From: Pandoraea horticolens
Lineage (GTDB): Bacteria > Pseudomonadota > Gammaproteobacteria > Burkholderiales > Burkholderiaceae
Assembly (NCBI RefSeq): GCF_902459555.1
Contig: NZ_CABPSM010000001.1
Span: 372,001-436,000, forward strand
Length of the DNA stretch: 64,000 nt
Direction: 5' to 3'
The translations under genes were made by a program, and so were the position numbers. The notes below the pieces were generated by a model, which was not told where the DNA came from, ran no database searches, and saw only the letters and a list, made by a program, of their open reading frames with translations. This document shows, one piece after another, positions 26,064 to 35,117 of the stretch. The stretch's first letter is position 1. Every line of letters starts with the position of its first letter.

Positions 26064-27449
26064 TTACAGCGTCCGGTCCTTCGTCTCGCGCACAAGGACG
26101 GTCGAGATCAGCGCCATCGCCGCAAGGACGAGGAAGTAGACGATGACCGGCCAGATCTGTCCGTGACTCCACGCCAGCAGACTCGCCGCGATCATCGGCG
26201 CCATTCCGCCGCCCAGCACCGTGCCGATCTGCTTGCCGAGCGACACGCCCGAGAAGCGCACGCGGGTGTCGAACAGTTCCGAGAAGAAGCTGCCTTCCGG
26301 GCCAAACATCATCGGATGAATCACGCCCGCACCGATCACAATGGCCATCACGACCAGCGCCGTCTCTTTGCTGCCCATCATCAGAAAGAAGGGATAGATG
26401 AAGATCACGGTGGCGGCCAGTCCCATCAGGAACATCGGGCGGCGTCCCAGCTTGTCGGAGAGCATGCCGAATGCAGGGATCGTCAGCATCGCGAGAATGT
26501 TCGCGTACAACACGCCGTCGGCCATCATATTGCGCGGCAAGCCCAGCGTCTTGGTGCCGTACGACAGCGAGAAGATCGCCACCAGATAGAAGAAGCTCGT
26601 CTCGGCCAGACAGATGAAGAACGTGACGAGGGTCGGCCGCCAGTAATGCGTGATGACTTCCACAACCGGCACCTTCGCGATATCGCGATGCTGTTCTGCC
26701 GCCTTGAAGCTCGGCGACTCCTCCACCTTGAGACGCACATACGTACCCAACGCCACCAGCAGCAGACTCACGAGGAACGGCAAACGCCAGCCCCAGGTGA
26801 GCAAATCGTCTTCCGGCAGCCGCGTGATGAGCACGATGGCGAGCGACGCGCCCACGATCGATGTCGGTCCTGCGGCCTGAATCAGTCCGCCGAAGAGCCC
26901 GCGCAGATGGGCAGGCGCACCTTCGACCGTCATCAGCAAGCCGCCGACGGATTCCCCGCCGAGCGCGAAGCCCTGCACGAAACGCAGCGTCACGAGCATG
27001 ATCGGGGCCCACATGCCGACCTTGTCGTACGTGGGCAGCAGACCGATCATCGTGGTGGCCACGCCCATCAGAATCAGGGTGAACAACAGAATCGACTTCC
27101 GGCCGATGCGGTCGCCGAAGTGGCCGAACACGATGCCGCCGATGGGCCGCGCGATGAAGCCGACGGCGAAGGTGGCGAACACGGCGATCATCCCCGTCAT
27201 CGGATCGAGTTGCGGGAAGAACAACCGGTCGAACACGATGGGCGCGAGAAAGCCGTAGATGAAAAAGTCGTACCACTCGATGGCGGTACCAAAACAACTG
27301 GCCGCCACCACACGGCCGTAGTTTGCCGATGTGCCCGGCGTGGCTGTCGCGGCGGCAACGCCGGTGTCGTGGGGGTGAGCCTCGCCGGGGCTGGCATGGC
27401 CGGACGTTGCACCCGCCCCCGCGGGGGCGGTTTCGTACTGTTGTGACAC
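26064..27449 (-). CDS. MHS-family MFS transporter
   Basis: A 461-residue major facilitator of the metabolite:H+ symporter family. Typical segments are AASCFGTAIEWYDFFIYGFLAPIVF, ARPIGGIVFGHFGDRIGRKSILLFTLILMG, RFVQGFALGGESVGG and WGWRLPFLVSLLLVALGTYVRLKVEESPSF, with twelve predicted membrane segments. The N-terminal 40 residues are low-complexity Gly/Ala/His and probably disordered. The start is a GTG after GGAGGAGACAACC. It follows the aldehyde dehydrogenase on the same strand by about 105 bp. Relatives import aromatic or dicarboxylic acids, so uptake of a mandelate- or benzoylformate-like compound is plausible. Confidence 0.88.
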   Translation of the reverse strand: MSQQYETAPAGAGATSGHASPGEAHPHDTGVAAATATPGTSANYGRVVAASCFGTAIEWYDFFIYGFLAPIVFDRLFFPQLDPMTGMIAVFATFAVGFIARPIGGIVFGHFGDRIGRKSILLFTLILMGVATTMIGLLPTYDKVGMWAPIMLVTLRFVQGFALGGESVGGLLMTVEGAPAHLRGLFGGLIQAAGPTSIVGASLAIVLITRLPEDDLLTWGWRLPFLVSLLLVALGTYVRLKVEESPSFKAAEQHRDIAKVPVVEVITHYWRPTLVTFFICLAETSFFYLVAIFSLSYGTKTLGLPRNMMADGVLYANILAMLTIPAFGMLSDKLGRRPMFLMGLAATVIFIYPFFLMMGSKETALVVMAIVIGAGVIHPMMFGPEGSFFSELFDTRVRFSGVSLGKQIGTVLGGGMAPMIAASLLAWSHGQIWPVIVYFLVLAAMALISTVLVRETKDRTL

Positions 27450-27554
27450 GGTTGTCTCCTCCGGCCGTCTGTTCCGGTCTCCCGGCTGCGGCGGTATGGT
27501 GGGTCTTGCGTTACCTTATGTGGCGCCCGTGACGTCCGGGGCGTCGGGCGTCGC

Positions 27555-29030
27555 TCAGAATGGGTAGTGACGCGGGGTGGTCTGCACCGTCATCCAGCGC
27601 AGATCGGTGAATTCGTGAACGCCGGCCTTGCCGCCGAAACGTCCCCAGCCGCTCGACTTCACGCCGCCGAACGGCATCTGTGCTTCGTCGTGCACCGTGG
27701 GGCCGTTGATGTGGCAGATGCCCGATTCGATGCGTTTGGCTACGCCCATCGCCCGCGCGATGTCGCGGCTGAAGACGGCGGACGACAGCCCGTAGGCGTT
27801 GTCGTTGGCGCACGCGATGGCCGCTTCGTCGTCCTTCACACGCACGATGCCCTTGACGGGACCGAACGACTCTTCGCTGTAGATCTTCATGTCGGGTGTG
27901 ACGTGATCGAGCAGCGTGGCAGGCATGAGCGTGGTATCGGCACGGCCGCCGCACAGCAGCTTCGCGCCCTTGGCGAGGGCATCGTCGATCAGCGTGTTGC
28001 AGCGCTCGACCGTCGCCATGTCGATCACCGAACCGAGCACGACCGGGCCTTCGCGCGGATCGCCCAGCGGCAGCGCACGCGCCTTGGCGGCGAGCTTTTC
28101 CACGAAGGCGTCGGCAATCGACTCCGCCACGACGATGCGCTCTGTCGACATGCAAATCTGTCCGGAGTTGGCGAACGCCCCGAATGCAACGCCGTTCACA
28201 GCGGCATCGAGATCGGCATCGTCGAGGACCAGACACGGCGCCTTGCCGCCCAACTCCAGCACGGCGGGTTTGAGATGTTCTGCACACATCGTGGCGATGA
28301 TGCGGCCCACGCGCGTCGAACCGGTGAAGTTCACGCGACGCACGGCGGGCTGCGCGATCAACGCTTCGACGATGGCGCCGGCGTCCTTCGGCGCGTTCGT
28401 GATGAAGTTCACTACGCCCGGTGGCAAACCGGCTTCCTCCAGCGCGTCGGTAATCAGGCCGTGCGTGGCCGGGCACAGCTCCGAGCCCTTGAAAACCACG
28501 GTGTTGCCGCAAGCCAGCGGCAACGCCAACGCGCGCACGCCGAGAATGACCGGCGCGTTCCACGGCGCAATGCCGAGCACCACGCCCGCGGCCTGACGCA
28601 CACCCATCGCGAGACTGCCCGGCACATCCGACGGGATGATTTCACCAGCGATCTGCGTCGTCATCGCGGCAGCTTCGCGCAGCCCCTGCGCGGCCAGATG
28701 TACGTTGAAGCCCGCCCATAAGCCGGACGCGCCCGTCTCCGCCGCCATGGCGGCCTGAAACTGTTCGACTTTCGCTTCCAGTTGATCGGCGGCCTTCATG
28801 AGCAGCGCGCGGCGTTCGCCGGGGCCTGTGTTCGACCATGCGGGAAAAGCGTCCCACGCGGCGTGCACGGCGGCGCGGGCGTCGTCGGCGGTGGCAGCGG
28901 GGGCGCGCGAGGCGACTTCGCCGTCGAGCGGATTGCGTCGCTCGAAGGTGACGCCGTGCGTCGCGCCGACGCGCTTACCGGCAATCAGCATCGTCAGGGC
29001 TTTGGCATCTTGTTGGGTAGGCATTGGCAT
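27555..29030 (-). CDS. Aromatic aldehyde dehydrogenase, vanillin-type
   Basis: A 491-residue NAD(P)-dependent aldehyde dehydrogenase of the vanillin/salicylaldehyde group. The cofactor region is FTGSTRVGRIIA, the general base Glu is in LELGGKAPCLVLDDADLD, and the nucleophile Cys is in FANSGQICMSTERIVV. The C-terminal HINGPTVHDEAQMPFGGVKSSGWGRFGG is typical of the vanillin dehydrogenase group. The start at 29030 has AAGGAGACGA upstream. It lies 77 bp downstream of the benzoylformate decarboxylase gene, so it should oxidise the aldehyde made there. The product with a vanillin-like substrate is vanillate, the VanAB substrate. Confidence 0.88.
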   Translation of the reverse strand: MPMPTQQDAKALTMLIAGKRVGATHGVTFERRNPLDGEVASRAPAATADDARAAVHAAWDAFPAWSNTGPGERRALLMKAADQLEAKVEQFQAAMAAETGASGLWAGFNVHLAAQGLREAAAMTTQIAGEIIPSDVPGSLAMGVRQAAGVVLGIAPWNAPVILGVRALALPLACGNTVVFKGSELCPATHGLITDALEEAGLPPGVVNFITNAPKDAGAIVEALIAQPAVRRVNFTGSTRVGRIIATMCAEHLKPAVLELGGKAPCLVLDDADLDAAVNGVAFGAFANSGQICMSTERIVVAESIADAFVEKLAAKARALPLGDPREGPVVLGSVIDMATVERCNTLIDDALAKGAKLLCGGRADTTLMPATLLDHVTPDMKIYSEESFGPVKGIVRVKDDEAAIACANDNAYGLSSAVFSRDIARAMGVAKRIESGICHINGPTVHDEAQMPFGGVKSSGWGRFGGKAGVHEFTDLRWMTVQTTPRHYPF

Positions 29031-29106
29031 TCGTCTCCTTGCTCGATGGTTCGTCACGCAATGGCGCGCGGCGCGCGGGAGGACCGGCGCACGCACTCGC
29101 CGTGCA

Positions 29107-30735
29107 TCATGCCACTACGATTTCGACGAGACGTGTCTCGCCACTCGCCATGGCTTGCGACAACACGTCGCACAACTCGCTTCCCTGTTCGGTGCGCTGT
29201 GCGCGCACGCCCATGCCCTCGGCCAGACGCACGAAATCGAGATCGGGCAGATCGGTGCCTTGCACCGGGTCTTTCGGCCCAAAGCCGAACGACGGCGCGA
29301 AGTCCTGCAACGCGGCATAGCGACGGTTGTTCAGAATCACGAACGTGATGGGCAACCTGGCTTGCGCTGCACTCCACAGGCCCTGAATCGAATACATCGC
29401 AGAGCCGTCGCCGATCAGGCAGATGACGCGCCGCGCCGGATGCGCCATCGCTACACCGACCGCCGCAGGCATGGAGTACCCGAGGCCGCCGCTGTTCATC
29501 GTGTAGAACGTGCCCGGCAGCGTGAAGGGCAGGTATTGCTGCATGACCGAGCGCGCACTCGGCGCTTCTTCGACAACGATGTCGTGGGCATCGCGCACTT
29601 CGGCAAGCGTTTGCAGCGCAAAGGCGGTTGTCATACGTTCGCCCGGCGCGTTCGCCGTAGCCACGGGCGGGATGGCGCGCGCGGGCGGCAATGCGCGCTC
29701 GCCAGCGATGTCGCGGGCGAGCAGCGCCTCCACACCGAGCCGCACGTTGCCCACCACGGATGCGCCGACCGGCGTCCACGCCGCCACGCCCGGATCTTCG
29801 ATCAACTGGAACAACGATGCGCCCTCGGGAATATGTGGCCCCGCGCCTTCCACGTGATAGGTGAACGCCGGGGCGCCGATCACGAGAATCAGATCGTGAC
29901 CGCCTAGCAGACCGACGATCTTCTCGCGCATCGGCGGCAGGAAGCCGGCGAACAGGCGGTGATTTTCGGGGAACGCACAGCGGGCGCACATCGGTGCGGT
30001 GAAAACGCGAGCGTTATGCCGTTCGGCCAGCGCAACCACGGCGTCGAACGCCCCAGCCCGGTCGATGGACGAACCGACGACGAACGCCGGACGCGCGCAC
30101 GCATCGAGCGCCGCCCCCAGTTGCGCAAGCGCCACCGGATCGGGCTGCACACGTGTGCTCACCTGACGCGGCGGCAACGCCTCGGCAGGACGATCCCAAT
30201 CGTCCACCGGAATCGAGACGAAGACCGGCCCCTTCGGCTCCTGCATGGCAATGTGATATGCACGGGCAAGCGCCAGCGGCACGTCTTCGGCACGCGCCGG
30301 TTCCAGACTGAATTTGACGTACGGCTGGGGCAACTCCGTCGCGCGCACCGATGCGAGGAACGGATCGAACGGCAGAATCGAGCGCGCCTGCTGGCCGGCG
30401 GTCACGATAAGCGGCGTCTGATTCCTGTAGGCCGTGAAGATGTTGCCCATCGCATTGCCGACACCGGCGGCCGAGTGCAGATTAATGAAGGCCGCGTTGC
30501 CGGTCGCCTGCGCGTAGCCGTCGGCCATGCCGACGACTACCGCCTCCTGAAGACCCAACACGTATTCGAAGTCGGCGGGGAAGTCGCGGAACAACGGCAA
30601 CTCGGTCGAACCGGGGTTGGCGAACACTTTGGTCATGCCGTGGCGGCGCATCAGGTCGATGACCACCTCACGAACGCTCAGGACTTGTGGCGTACCGGCG
30701 CGGTGGCCCGCACGAAGTTCTCGGCTGTCTGTCAT
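29107..30735 (-). CDS. mdlC: Benzoylformate decarboxylase (ThDP enzyme)
   Basis: A 542-residue thiamine-diphosphate decarboxylase converting benzoylformate or ring-substituted aryl-glyoxylates to aldehydes. It keeps the family's active-site residues: Ser in ANPGSTELPLF, His in FINLHSAAGVGNAMG, and His in FTYHVEGAG. The ThDP motif is GDGSAMYSIQGLWSAAQARLPITFVILNNR and the cofactor Glu is in LGLQEAVVVGMADGYAQ. It is first in a unit with an aldehyde dehydrogenase and an MHS transporter and is divergent from a LysR regulator. Mandelate dehydrogenase or racemase genes are not in the window. Confidence 0.9.
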   Translation of the reverse strand: MTDSRELRAGHRAGTPQVLSVREVVIDLMRRHGMTKVFANPGSTELPLFRDFPADFEYVLGLQEAVVVGMADGYAQATGNAAFINLHSAAGVGNAMGNIFTAYRNQTPLIVTAGQQARSILPFDPFLASVRATELPQPYVKFSLEPARAEDVPLALARAYHIAMQEPKGPVFVSIPVDDWDRPAEALPPRQVSTRVQPDPVALAQLGAALDACARPAFVVGSSIDRAGAFDAVVALAERHNARVFTAPMCARCAFPENHRLFAGFLPPMREKIVGLLGGHDLILVIGAPAFTYHVEGAGPHIPEGASLFQLIEDPGVAAWTPVGASVVGNVRLGVEALLARDIAGERALPPARAIPPVATANAPGERMTTAFALQTLAEVRDAHDIVVEEAPSARSVMQQYLPFTLPGTFYTMNSGGLGYSMPAAVGVAMAHPARRVICLIGDGSAMYSIQGLWSAAQARLPITFVILNNRRYAALQDFAPSFGFGPKDPVQGTDLPDLDFVRLAEGMGVRAQRTEQGSELCDVLSQAMASGETRLVEIVVA

Positions 30736-30999
30736 GGATGCGGTTGTCTCGTGCCGCCGTCGACGCGCGAGCGTGACGGCGTGGTTCTAGTATGGGCTCG
30801 GGCTGCGCGGCCTGAAGCCGGCGCGGCAGGTAGATCGGTAGATCGATTGCGACGAGCGATGCACACGAGTATAGGCAGCCGATATATGCACCGGAATTGC
30901 TTTTACGTACCGAAGTCATTACGCTTTTGCATGACTTTTCGGTGCCGCTGCGCGTTGCCATCATCGCGATCGGCCTCCCCGTCTTCCTCTCGAGTTTCC

Positions 31000-31905
31000 A
31001 TGAGCCTCAATCTCCAGCAATTGCGCGCCTTCACGACCATTGTCGCGACCGGCAGTCTCGGTCGGGCCGCCACGGAGCTGCACCTCACCCAGCCCGCGTT
31101 GAGCCGCACCATCAAGCGGCTTGAATCCGATCTGGGCGCGCCGCTGTTCGAGCGTCACAGCAAGGGGATGGAATTGACGGCGTTCGGGCAAGCCTTGTTG
31201 CCGCACGCGATGCTGCTCGAGCGCGAGGCCGACCACGCGCGCGAAGAGATCGATGCGTTGCGCGGGCTCGCCAAAGGCATCATCAAGGTTGGCGCCGTCG
31301 GGGCCATCGCGAGCCACGTGCTGCCGCTCGCCGTCGATCGTGTGCTCAATCGCTGGCCGAATCTGCGTGTGGAGATCATCGAGGGGGTGTGGGATCGGCT
31401 CGCGCAAGGGCTCATGCGGCACGAGATCGATCTGGCGCTCTCGACCGTCGCACCCGACACCGAGGACATCGTCGCCATCGCCGACTGCCACTGGCAAGAC
31501 GACAGCTACGTGGTGGCCGCGTGCGATCACCCGTTGCGCCGGCGCAAGACCCTTGAACTGGCCGATACACTTTCGCAACGCTGGGCGATTCCGCCACGCG
31601 GCACCGCACCGTACGCGCATATGCAAGGCGTGTTCGCCGCACACGGGCTGGGGCTGCCGAACATCGTCGTGGAAACGCGCTCCGTGCCCGTGCTCAAGAG
31701 CATGGTCGCGCGATGCGGTTTTCTGACATGGATGCCCGAGCCCATGTACGACGTCGAAGCGCGGGCGCAGGTGATGGATACGTTACCGATTGCGACCGTG
31801 CGCGCCACGCGCACGCTCACGGCGTTTCGCCGCCGTCAGGGGATCTTGCCGAGCCCCGCGGCCAAACTGCTCGACGAGTTGCGCCAATTGACGGCGCCCG
31901 GCTGA
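31000..31905 (+). CDS. LysR-family regulator of the decarboxylase unit
   Basis: A 301-residue LysR-type regulator. The HTH is at about residues 1-60 (SLGRAATELHLTQPALSRTIKRLESDLGAPLF) and the effector domain starts at KGIIKVGAVGAIASHVLPLAVDRVL. It is divergent from mdlC, so it probably controls the mdlC-aldehyde dehydrogenase-transporter unit; the 264-bp gap between them would hold both promoters. It is similar in form to the GbpR/CatM-like aromatic regulators, but the inducer is not evident. The start at 31000 (MSLNLQQLRAF) matches the family N-terminus; a much longer frame upstream is antisense to mdlC. Confidence 0.85.
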   Translation: MSLNLQQLRAFTTIVATGSLGRAATELHLTQPALSRTIKRLESDLGAPLFERHSKGMELTAFGQALLPHAMLLEREADHAREEIDALRGLAKGIIKVGAVGAIASHVLPLAVDRVLNRWPNLRVEIIEGVWDRLAQGLMRHEIDLALSTVAPDTEDIVAIADCHWQDDSYVVAACDHPLRRRKTLELADTLSQRWAIPPRGTAPYAHMQGVFAAHGLGLPNIVVETRSVPVLKSMVARCGFLTWMPEPMYDVEARAQVMDTLPIATVRATRTLTAFRRRQGILPSPAAKLLDELRQLTAPG

Positions 31906-31920
31906 TGTCCCGCGACTGGC

Positions 31921-32619
31921 TCAGCCCGGCGCGGACACGATGTGCGCGCGGTGGTACGGCGTGCCGCCGTATTCCTTGGGGCCGTGAATCGTCTCGACCC
32001 GCTCGATGCGCCACGGCACCGCCTGCGTGAAGCGCGGGCCATCGTAGGCGAACGTGTGGAACTCGCCGTTCTCACCGCACGCGTCGACACCTGCCGGAAG
32101 ATCGGCCAGCAACGACGCGTCGTATTCGCGGCCAACGAATTCCGGCCCGAGATGACGCCCGTCCACACAAACGATCACCGCGCGATAGCCTAGTGAGATG
32201 AACTCATGCGCGAGCGTCAGACGCTCGCGCTGCCACAGCGGCAGCACGGCGGTCATGCCCGCTGCCGCGCACACTTTCTCTTCCCAATCGCGATGCGGCT
32301 GCAAATCGATGTCGCCGAACAAGCCATGCGTAATGCCGTCGGCCCGCATCGCCTGCAATCGGGCGACGAACGCCGTCTCGTACTCGCGCCAGCCGGCATG
32401 TCCGACGTCGAGCGCAATACCGAGCGCATCCGCCTGCGCCTGCATCAATTCACGTGGCAGGCCATGCGAGCGTGAGCTGTCGCCGGTGTCGTCGAACATC
32501 GCCAGCAAACGCCGCACGTCGTAGTGCGGCGCGCCGCTCGTGTCGCACGACAGGGCGTGATGCAGGGCAAGGCAAGAATCCTTGCCGCCACTCCAGGAGA
32601 AAAAGGCAGGTGTGGGCAT
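31921..32619 (-). CDS. ATP-pyrophosphatase domain protein, diphthine-ammonia-ligase-like
   Basis: A 232-residue PP-loop ATPase. The PP-loop FFSWSGGKDSCLALHHAL lies at the N-terminus. Further family-specific stretches are THGLFGDIDLQPHRDWEEKVC, VLPLWQRERLTLAHEFISLGYRAVIVCVDG and GENGEFHTFAYDGP, which match the Dph6/MJ0570 family. Bacteria lack diphthamide, so the bacterial role is unknown, possibly amidation or thiolation of another substrate. The ATG at 32619 is preferred over a TTG seven codons upstream. It converges with the LysR gene at 31905. Confidence 0.8.
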   Translation of the reverse strand: MPTPAFFSWSGGKDSCLALHHALSCDTSGAPHYDVRRLLAMFDDTGDSSRSHGLPRELMQAQADALGIALDVGHAGWREYETAFVARLQAMRADGITHGLFGDIDLQPHRDWEEKVCAAAGMTAVLPLWQRERLTLAHEFISLGYRAVIVCVDGRHLGPEFVGREYDASLLADLPAGVDACGENGEFHTFAYDGPRFTQAVPWRIERVETIHGPKEYGGTPYHRAHIVSAPG

Positions 32620-32682
32620 GGGGTCTCGTAAGCCGGTCAATGGGGCGAGTCATCGATCCATCGGAATGACGGATCGCACAAA

Positions 32683-32708
32683 TGCAAAGCGGACCCCGCA
32701 GGGTCCGC
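32683..32708 (-). terminator. Probable terminator after argB
   Basis: On the minus strand GCGGACCC (32708-32701) pairs with GGGTCCGC (32696-32689) around a 4-base loop, followed by TTTGCATTT. The T-tract is interrupted, so efficiency is uncertain. It lies 57 bp after the argB stop. Confidence 0.55.
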
Positions 32709-32764
32709 CCTTGAGACTTGCGGGTTGCGATGTTTCCATCGACGTGGCCCGCATGACGTCGCGC

Positions 32765-33670
32765 TCAGTGCGAGCGAATCATCGTGCCGAACGGCTGCTC
32801 CGTCAGAATCTCGAGCAACACCGAGTGCTCGATGCGGCCGTCAACGATGTGCACCGACTTCACGCCGCTCTTCGCAGCGTCGAGCGCCGACGAGATCTTC
32901 GGCAGCATGCCGCCCGAGATCGTGCCGTCCGCGAACAGTTCGTCGATCTCTCGCGCCGACAGATCGGTCAGCAGATTGCCTTCACGGTCCATCACGCCCG
33001 GGATGTTGGTCATCATCACGAGCTTCTCGGCGCCCAGCACCGTAGCGAGCTTACCCGCCACGAGATCGGCGTTGATGTTGTACGCCTGACCGTCTTCACC
33101 CACGCCGATCGGCGAGATCACGGGAATGAAAGCGTCGTCCTGCAACGCGCGCACCACCGCCGGGTTGATCGAGTCGACTTCACCGACGAAACCGATGTCG
33201 AGGAACTGGCCCTCATGTTCGCGATCCGGCATCAGCATCTTGCGAGCGTTGATGAGACCACCGTCCTTGCCGGTGAGACCCACTGCCTGGCCGCCGTACT
33301 GGTTGATCAGCATGACGATGTCCTGCTGGACTTCGCCGCCGAGCACCCACTCGACCACTTCCATCGTCTCTTCATCGGTCACCCGCATGCCCTGGATGAA
33401 CGTGCCCTGCTTGCCGATCTTCTTGAGCGCCTGATCGATTTGCGGGCCGCCGCCGTGCACCACCACCGGGTTGATGCCGACGAGCTTGAGCAGAATGACG
33501 TCGCGCGCGAAGCCCTGCTTCAAACGCTCTTCGGTCATTGCGTTGCCGCCGTATTTAATCACCACGGTCTTGCCGTGGTACTTGCGGATATACGGCATCG
33601 CCTCAGCCAGAACTTCGGCTTTGAGAGCAGGTGCGATGTCGTCGATGGAAGACAGTTGCGGATCGGACAT
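32765..33670 (-). CDS. argB: Acetylglutamate kinase
   Basis: Phosphorylates N-acetylglutamate in arginine biosynthesis; cytoplasmic. The 301-residue protein carries [44 protein letters not shown] (the glycine-rich N-terminus of the amino-acid kinase fold), [38 protein letters not shown] and [35 protein letters not shown]. The length includes the N-terminal helix (about 20 residues) typical of arginine-inhibited hexameric ArgB. The start at 33670 matches homologues; no clear ribosome-binding site is visible. Confidence 0.96.
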   Translation of the reverse strand: MSDPQLSSIDDIAPALKAEVLAEAMPYIRKYHGKTVVIKYGGNAMTEERLKQGFARDVILLKLVGINPVVVHGGGPQIDQALKKIGKQGTFIQGMRVTDEETMEVVEWVLGGEVQQDIVMLINQYGGQAVGLTGKDGGLINARKMLMPDREHEGQFLDIGFVGEVDSINPAVVRALQDDAFIPVISPIGVGEDGQAYNINADLVAGKLATVLGAEKLVMMTNIPGVMDREGNLLTDLSAREIDELFADGTISGGMLPKISSALDAAKSGVKSVHIVDGRIEHSVLLEILTEQPFGTMIRSH

Positions 33671-34114
33671 GGCGGGAAGGTTCTTCGCAGATGGACCAGA
33701 AACACGGCGCATTGTACAACCAAGAAGCCTTTGCGTGCGGGGCCTTGACGGGTTTCGGAAGGGTCTGGGACTTGCCTCGGCCAATGCCTATGGCGACCTT
33801 GCGTCGAGTGTCGGACGGTAACCGCAAAAGCGGCGATTTTCGCCCGCTCAGCGGCACAGAATCGCGTGTGCGTATCACCCCTTTCACTTGGCCATGGACG
33901 CCCGTCAGTGGCCGATTTTTGCCGCATTGCCCGTCGCCCACCGATTTCGGCGCCGCAAGCGCCCGCGGGTGGCCGGCCGATGACAGCGGGCGCGCTGTTG
34001 CAGTTGTGCAACTCGTGCCGGCGAACACCCCGGCCAGACGCCCGCGCAGTGGCCTCGCCGCCACTCACGGCTTGATAATCTATAACGATGGAAAAGAGAT
34101 CGGGAATCGGGAAC
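33671..34114. other. Intergenic region between argB and the CWC-domain gene
   Basis: About 440 bases without a supported gene. A TACAAT hexamer on the minus strand near 33712-33717 may be the argB -10 element. On the plus strand a TATAAC near 34081 may drive the downstream Cys-rich gene. A long open frame crosses the region on the plus strand but has no recognisable domain and reads like out-of-frame high-GC sequence. Confidence 0.45.
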
Positions 34115-34375
34115 ATGGCTGACACGAACCCTCCGGCGCCGGTCGGCATGGCGCCCGATCCTGCGCGCTGCCCCCAGTGCGGCGCCGTCGTGGCGTGCGG
34201 TGTGCTTGCGTCTACGCACAGCGCCGCCAGCGTGCGCTGCTGGTGCTTCGATTGGCCCCACCTGCCCGCGTCGGCCCGGCTCGGTGCCGGTGCCTGCCTA
34301 TGCCCTGACTGCCTTCGTGCGGCGCTCGCCGCCGCCGGTGTGGCGATCGACGGCACCGCCGCCGATCCCGGCTAA
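34115..34375 (+). CDS. Small cysteine-rich CWC-domain protein
   Basis: An 86-residue protein of the bacterial Cys-rich CWC family. The pattern is CPQCGAVVACG, VRCWCFDWPHLP and CLCPDCLRAAL, giving four paired cysteine motifs that probably bind zinc. The family has no established function. The start at 34115 is preferred because a probable -10 element (TATAAC) lies only a few bases upstream of the alternative ATG at 34088. It converges on the copper chaperone gene. Confidence 0.75.
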   Translation: MADTNPPAPVGMAPDPARCPQCGAVVACGVLASTHSAASVRCWCFDWPHLPASARLGAGACLCPDCLRAALAAAGVAIDGTAADPG

Positions 34376-34406
34376 GGCTCGCTAGGCACTACATCAGGCG
34401 TTGAAG

Positions 34407-34898
34407 TTATTGGCTGTGCGTGCCGTGTGCCATGCCGGACATGCCGCCGCCCGCAGCAGGCGCGCCTGCCGTCAGATCGCGCACCGGCACCTGAACCTGC
34501 TGCTCGGACTTCTTGTGATCCGCCGATTCGAAGCGCAACGTCATGGGCACGGTGTCGCCCTTCTTGAGCGCGGCCTTCAGGTCCGTGAGCATGATGTGAT
34601 AGCTGCCCGGCTTGAGCTGCACCGGCTGATTGGCCGGCAACGGCAGGCCGTTGGGCAGCGCGCGCATTTTCATCAGCGTGCCCTCGAGCTTCATTTCATG
34701 CACTTCGGCATTCGCGGCAGCCGACGTGCTCACGCCGACAAGCGTTGTCGCCTGATGCGCCTGCAACGTCATGAAAACGCCGGTCGCGGTCTGGCCTGGC
34801 ACCGTACCGCGCGCCCACGCGTCGGAGACATCCACCTGTGCATAGGCCGAGGCCATGCCGAAACTCAGCGCGGCAACCCCCCAAAGCTTGTGTTTCAT
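34407..34898 (-). CDS. Periplasmic copper chaperone PCu(A)C
   Basis: A 163-residue secreted protein with a signal peptide ending SAYA before QVDVSDAWAR. The copper-site residues of the PCu(A)C family are visible as EVHEMKLEG followed by MKM and, later, GSYHIMLTDL. A Met/His-rich tail (GGGMSGMAHGTH) could bind a second copper. AAAGGAG precedes the ATG. Members deliver Cu(I) to the CuA site of cytochrome oxidase. It is divergent from the RegS/RegR redox pair, whose relatives control respiratory oxidases. Confidence 0.88.
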   Translation of the reverse strand: MKHKLWGVAALSFGMASAYAQVDVSDAWARGTVPGQTATGVFMTLQAHQATTLVGVSTSAAANAEVHEMKLEGTLMKMRALPNGLPLPANQPVQLKPGSYHIMLTDLKAALKKGDTVPMTLRFESADHKKSEQQVQVPVRDLTAGAPAAGGGMSGMAHGTHSQ

Positions 34899-35117
34899 GC
34901 AAACTCCTTTTCGTTGTCGACGGACACGCATCCGCCCTGTATCGCAGGAGACGTCGCGCGACACTCCGTCGCGCGAGACGCGGACGTTCATTGTAGTCGC
35001 GCCTCGCCGCACGCGCGCACGAGCGGCGTGATGCGGGCCATTCCCCCCATGCGGCAGAGTGTCGCAGCGCCTGGAGACGCGGGATAGCCCGTGACCCGGA
35101 CTTGGTACACTTGTCGT

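Noticed and set aside
29959-31905. 648-codon plus-strand frame leading into the LysR gene
   Set aside because: The first half is antisense to mdlC. The LysR domain begins exactly at MSLNLQQLRAF (31000).
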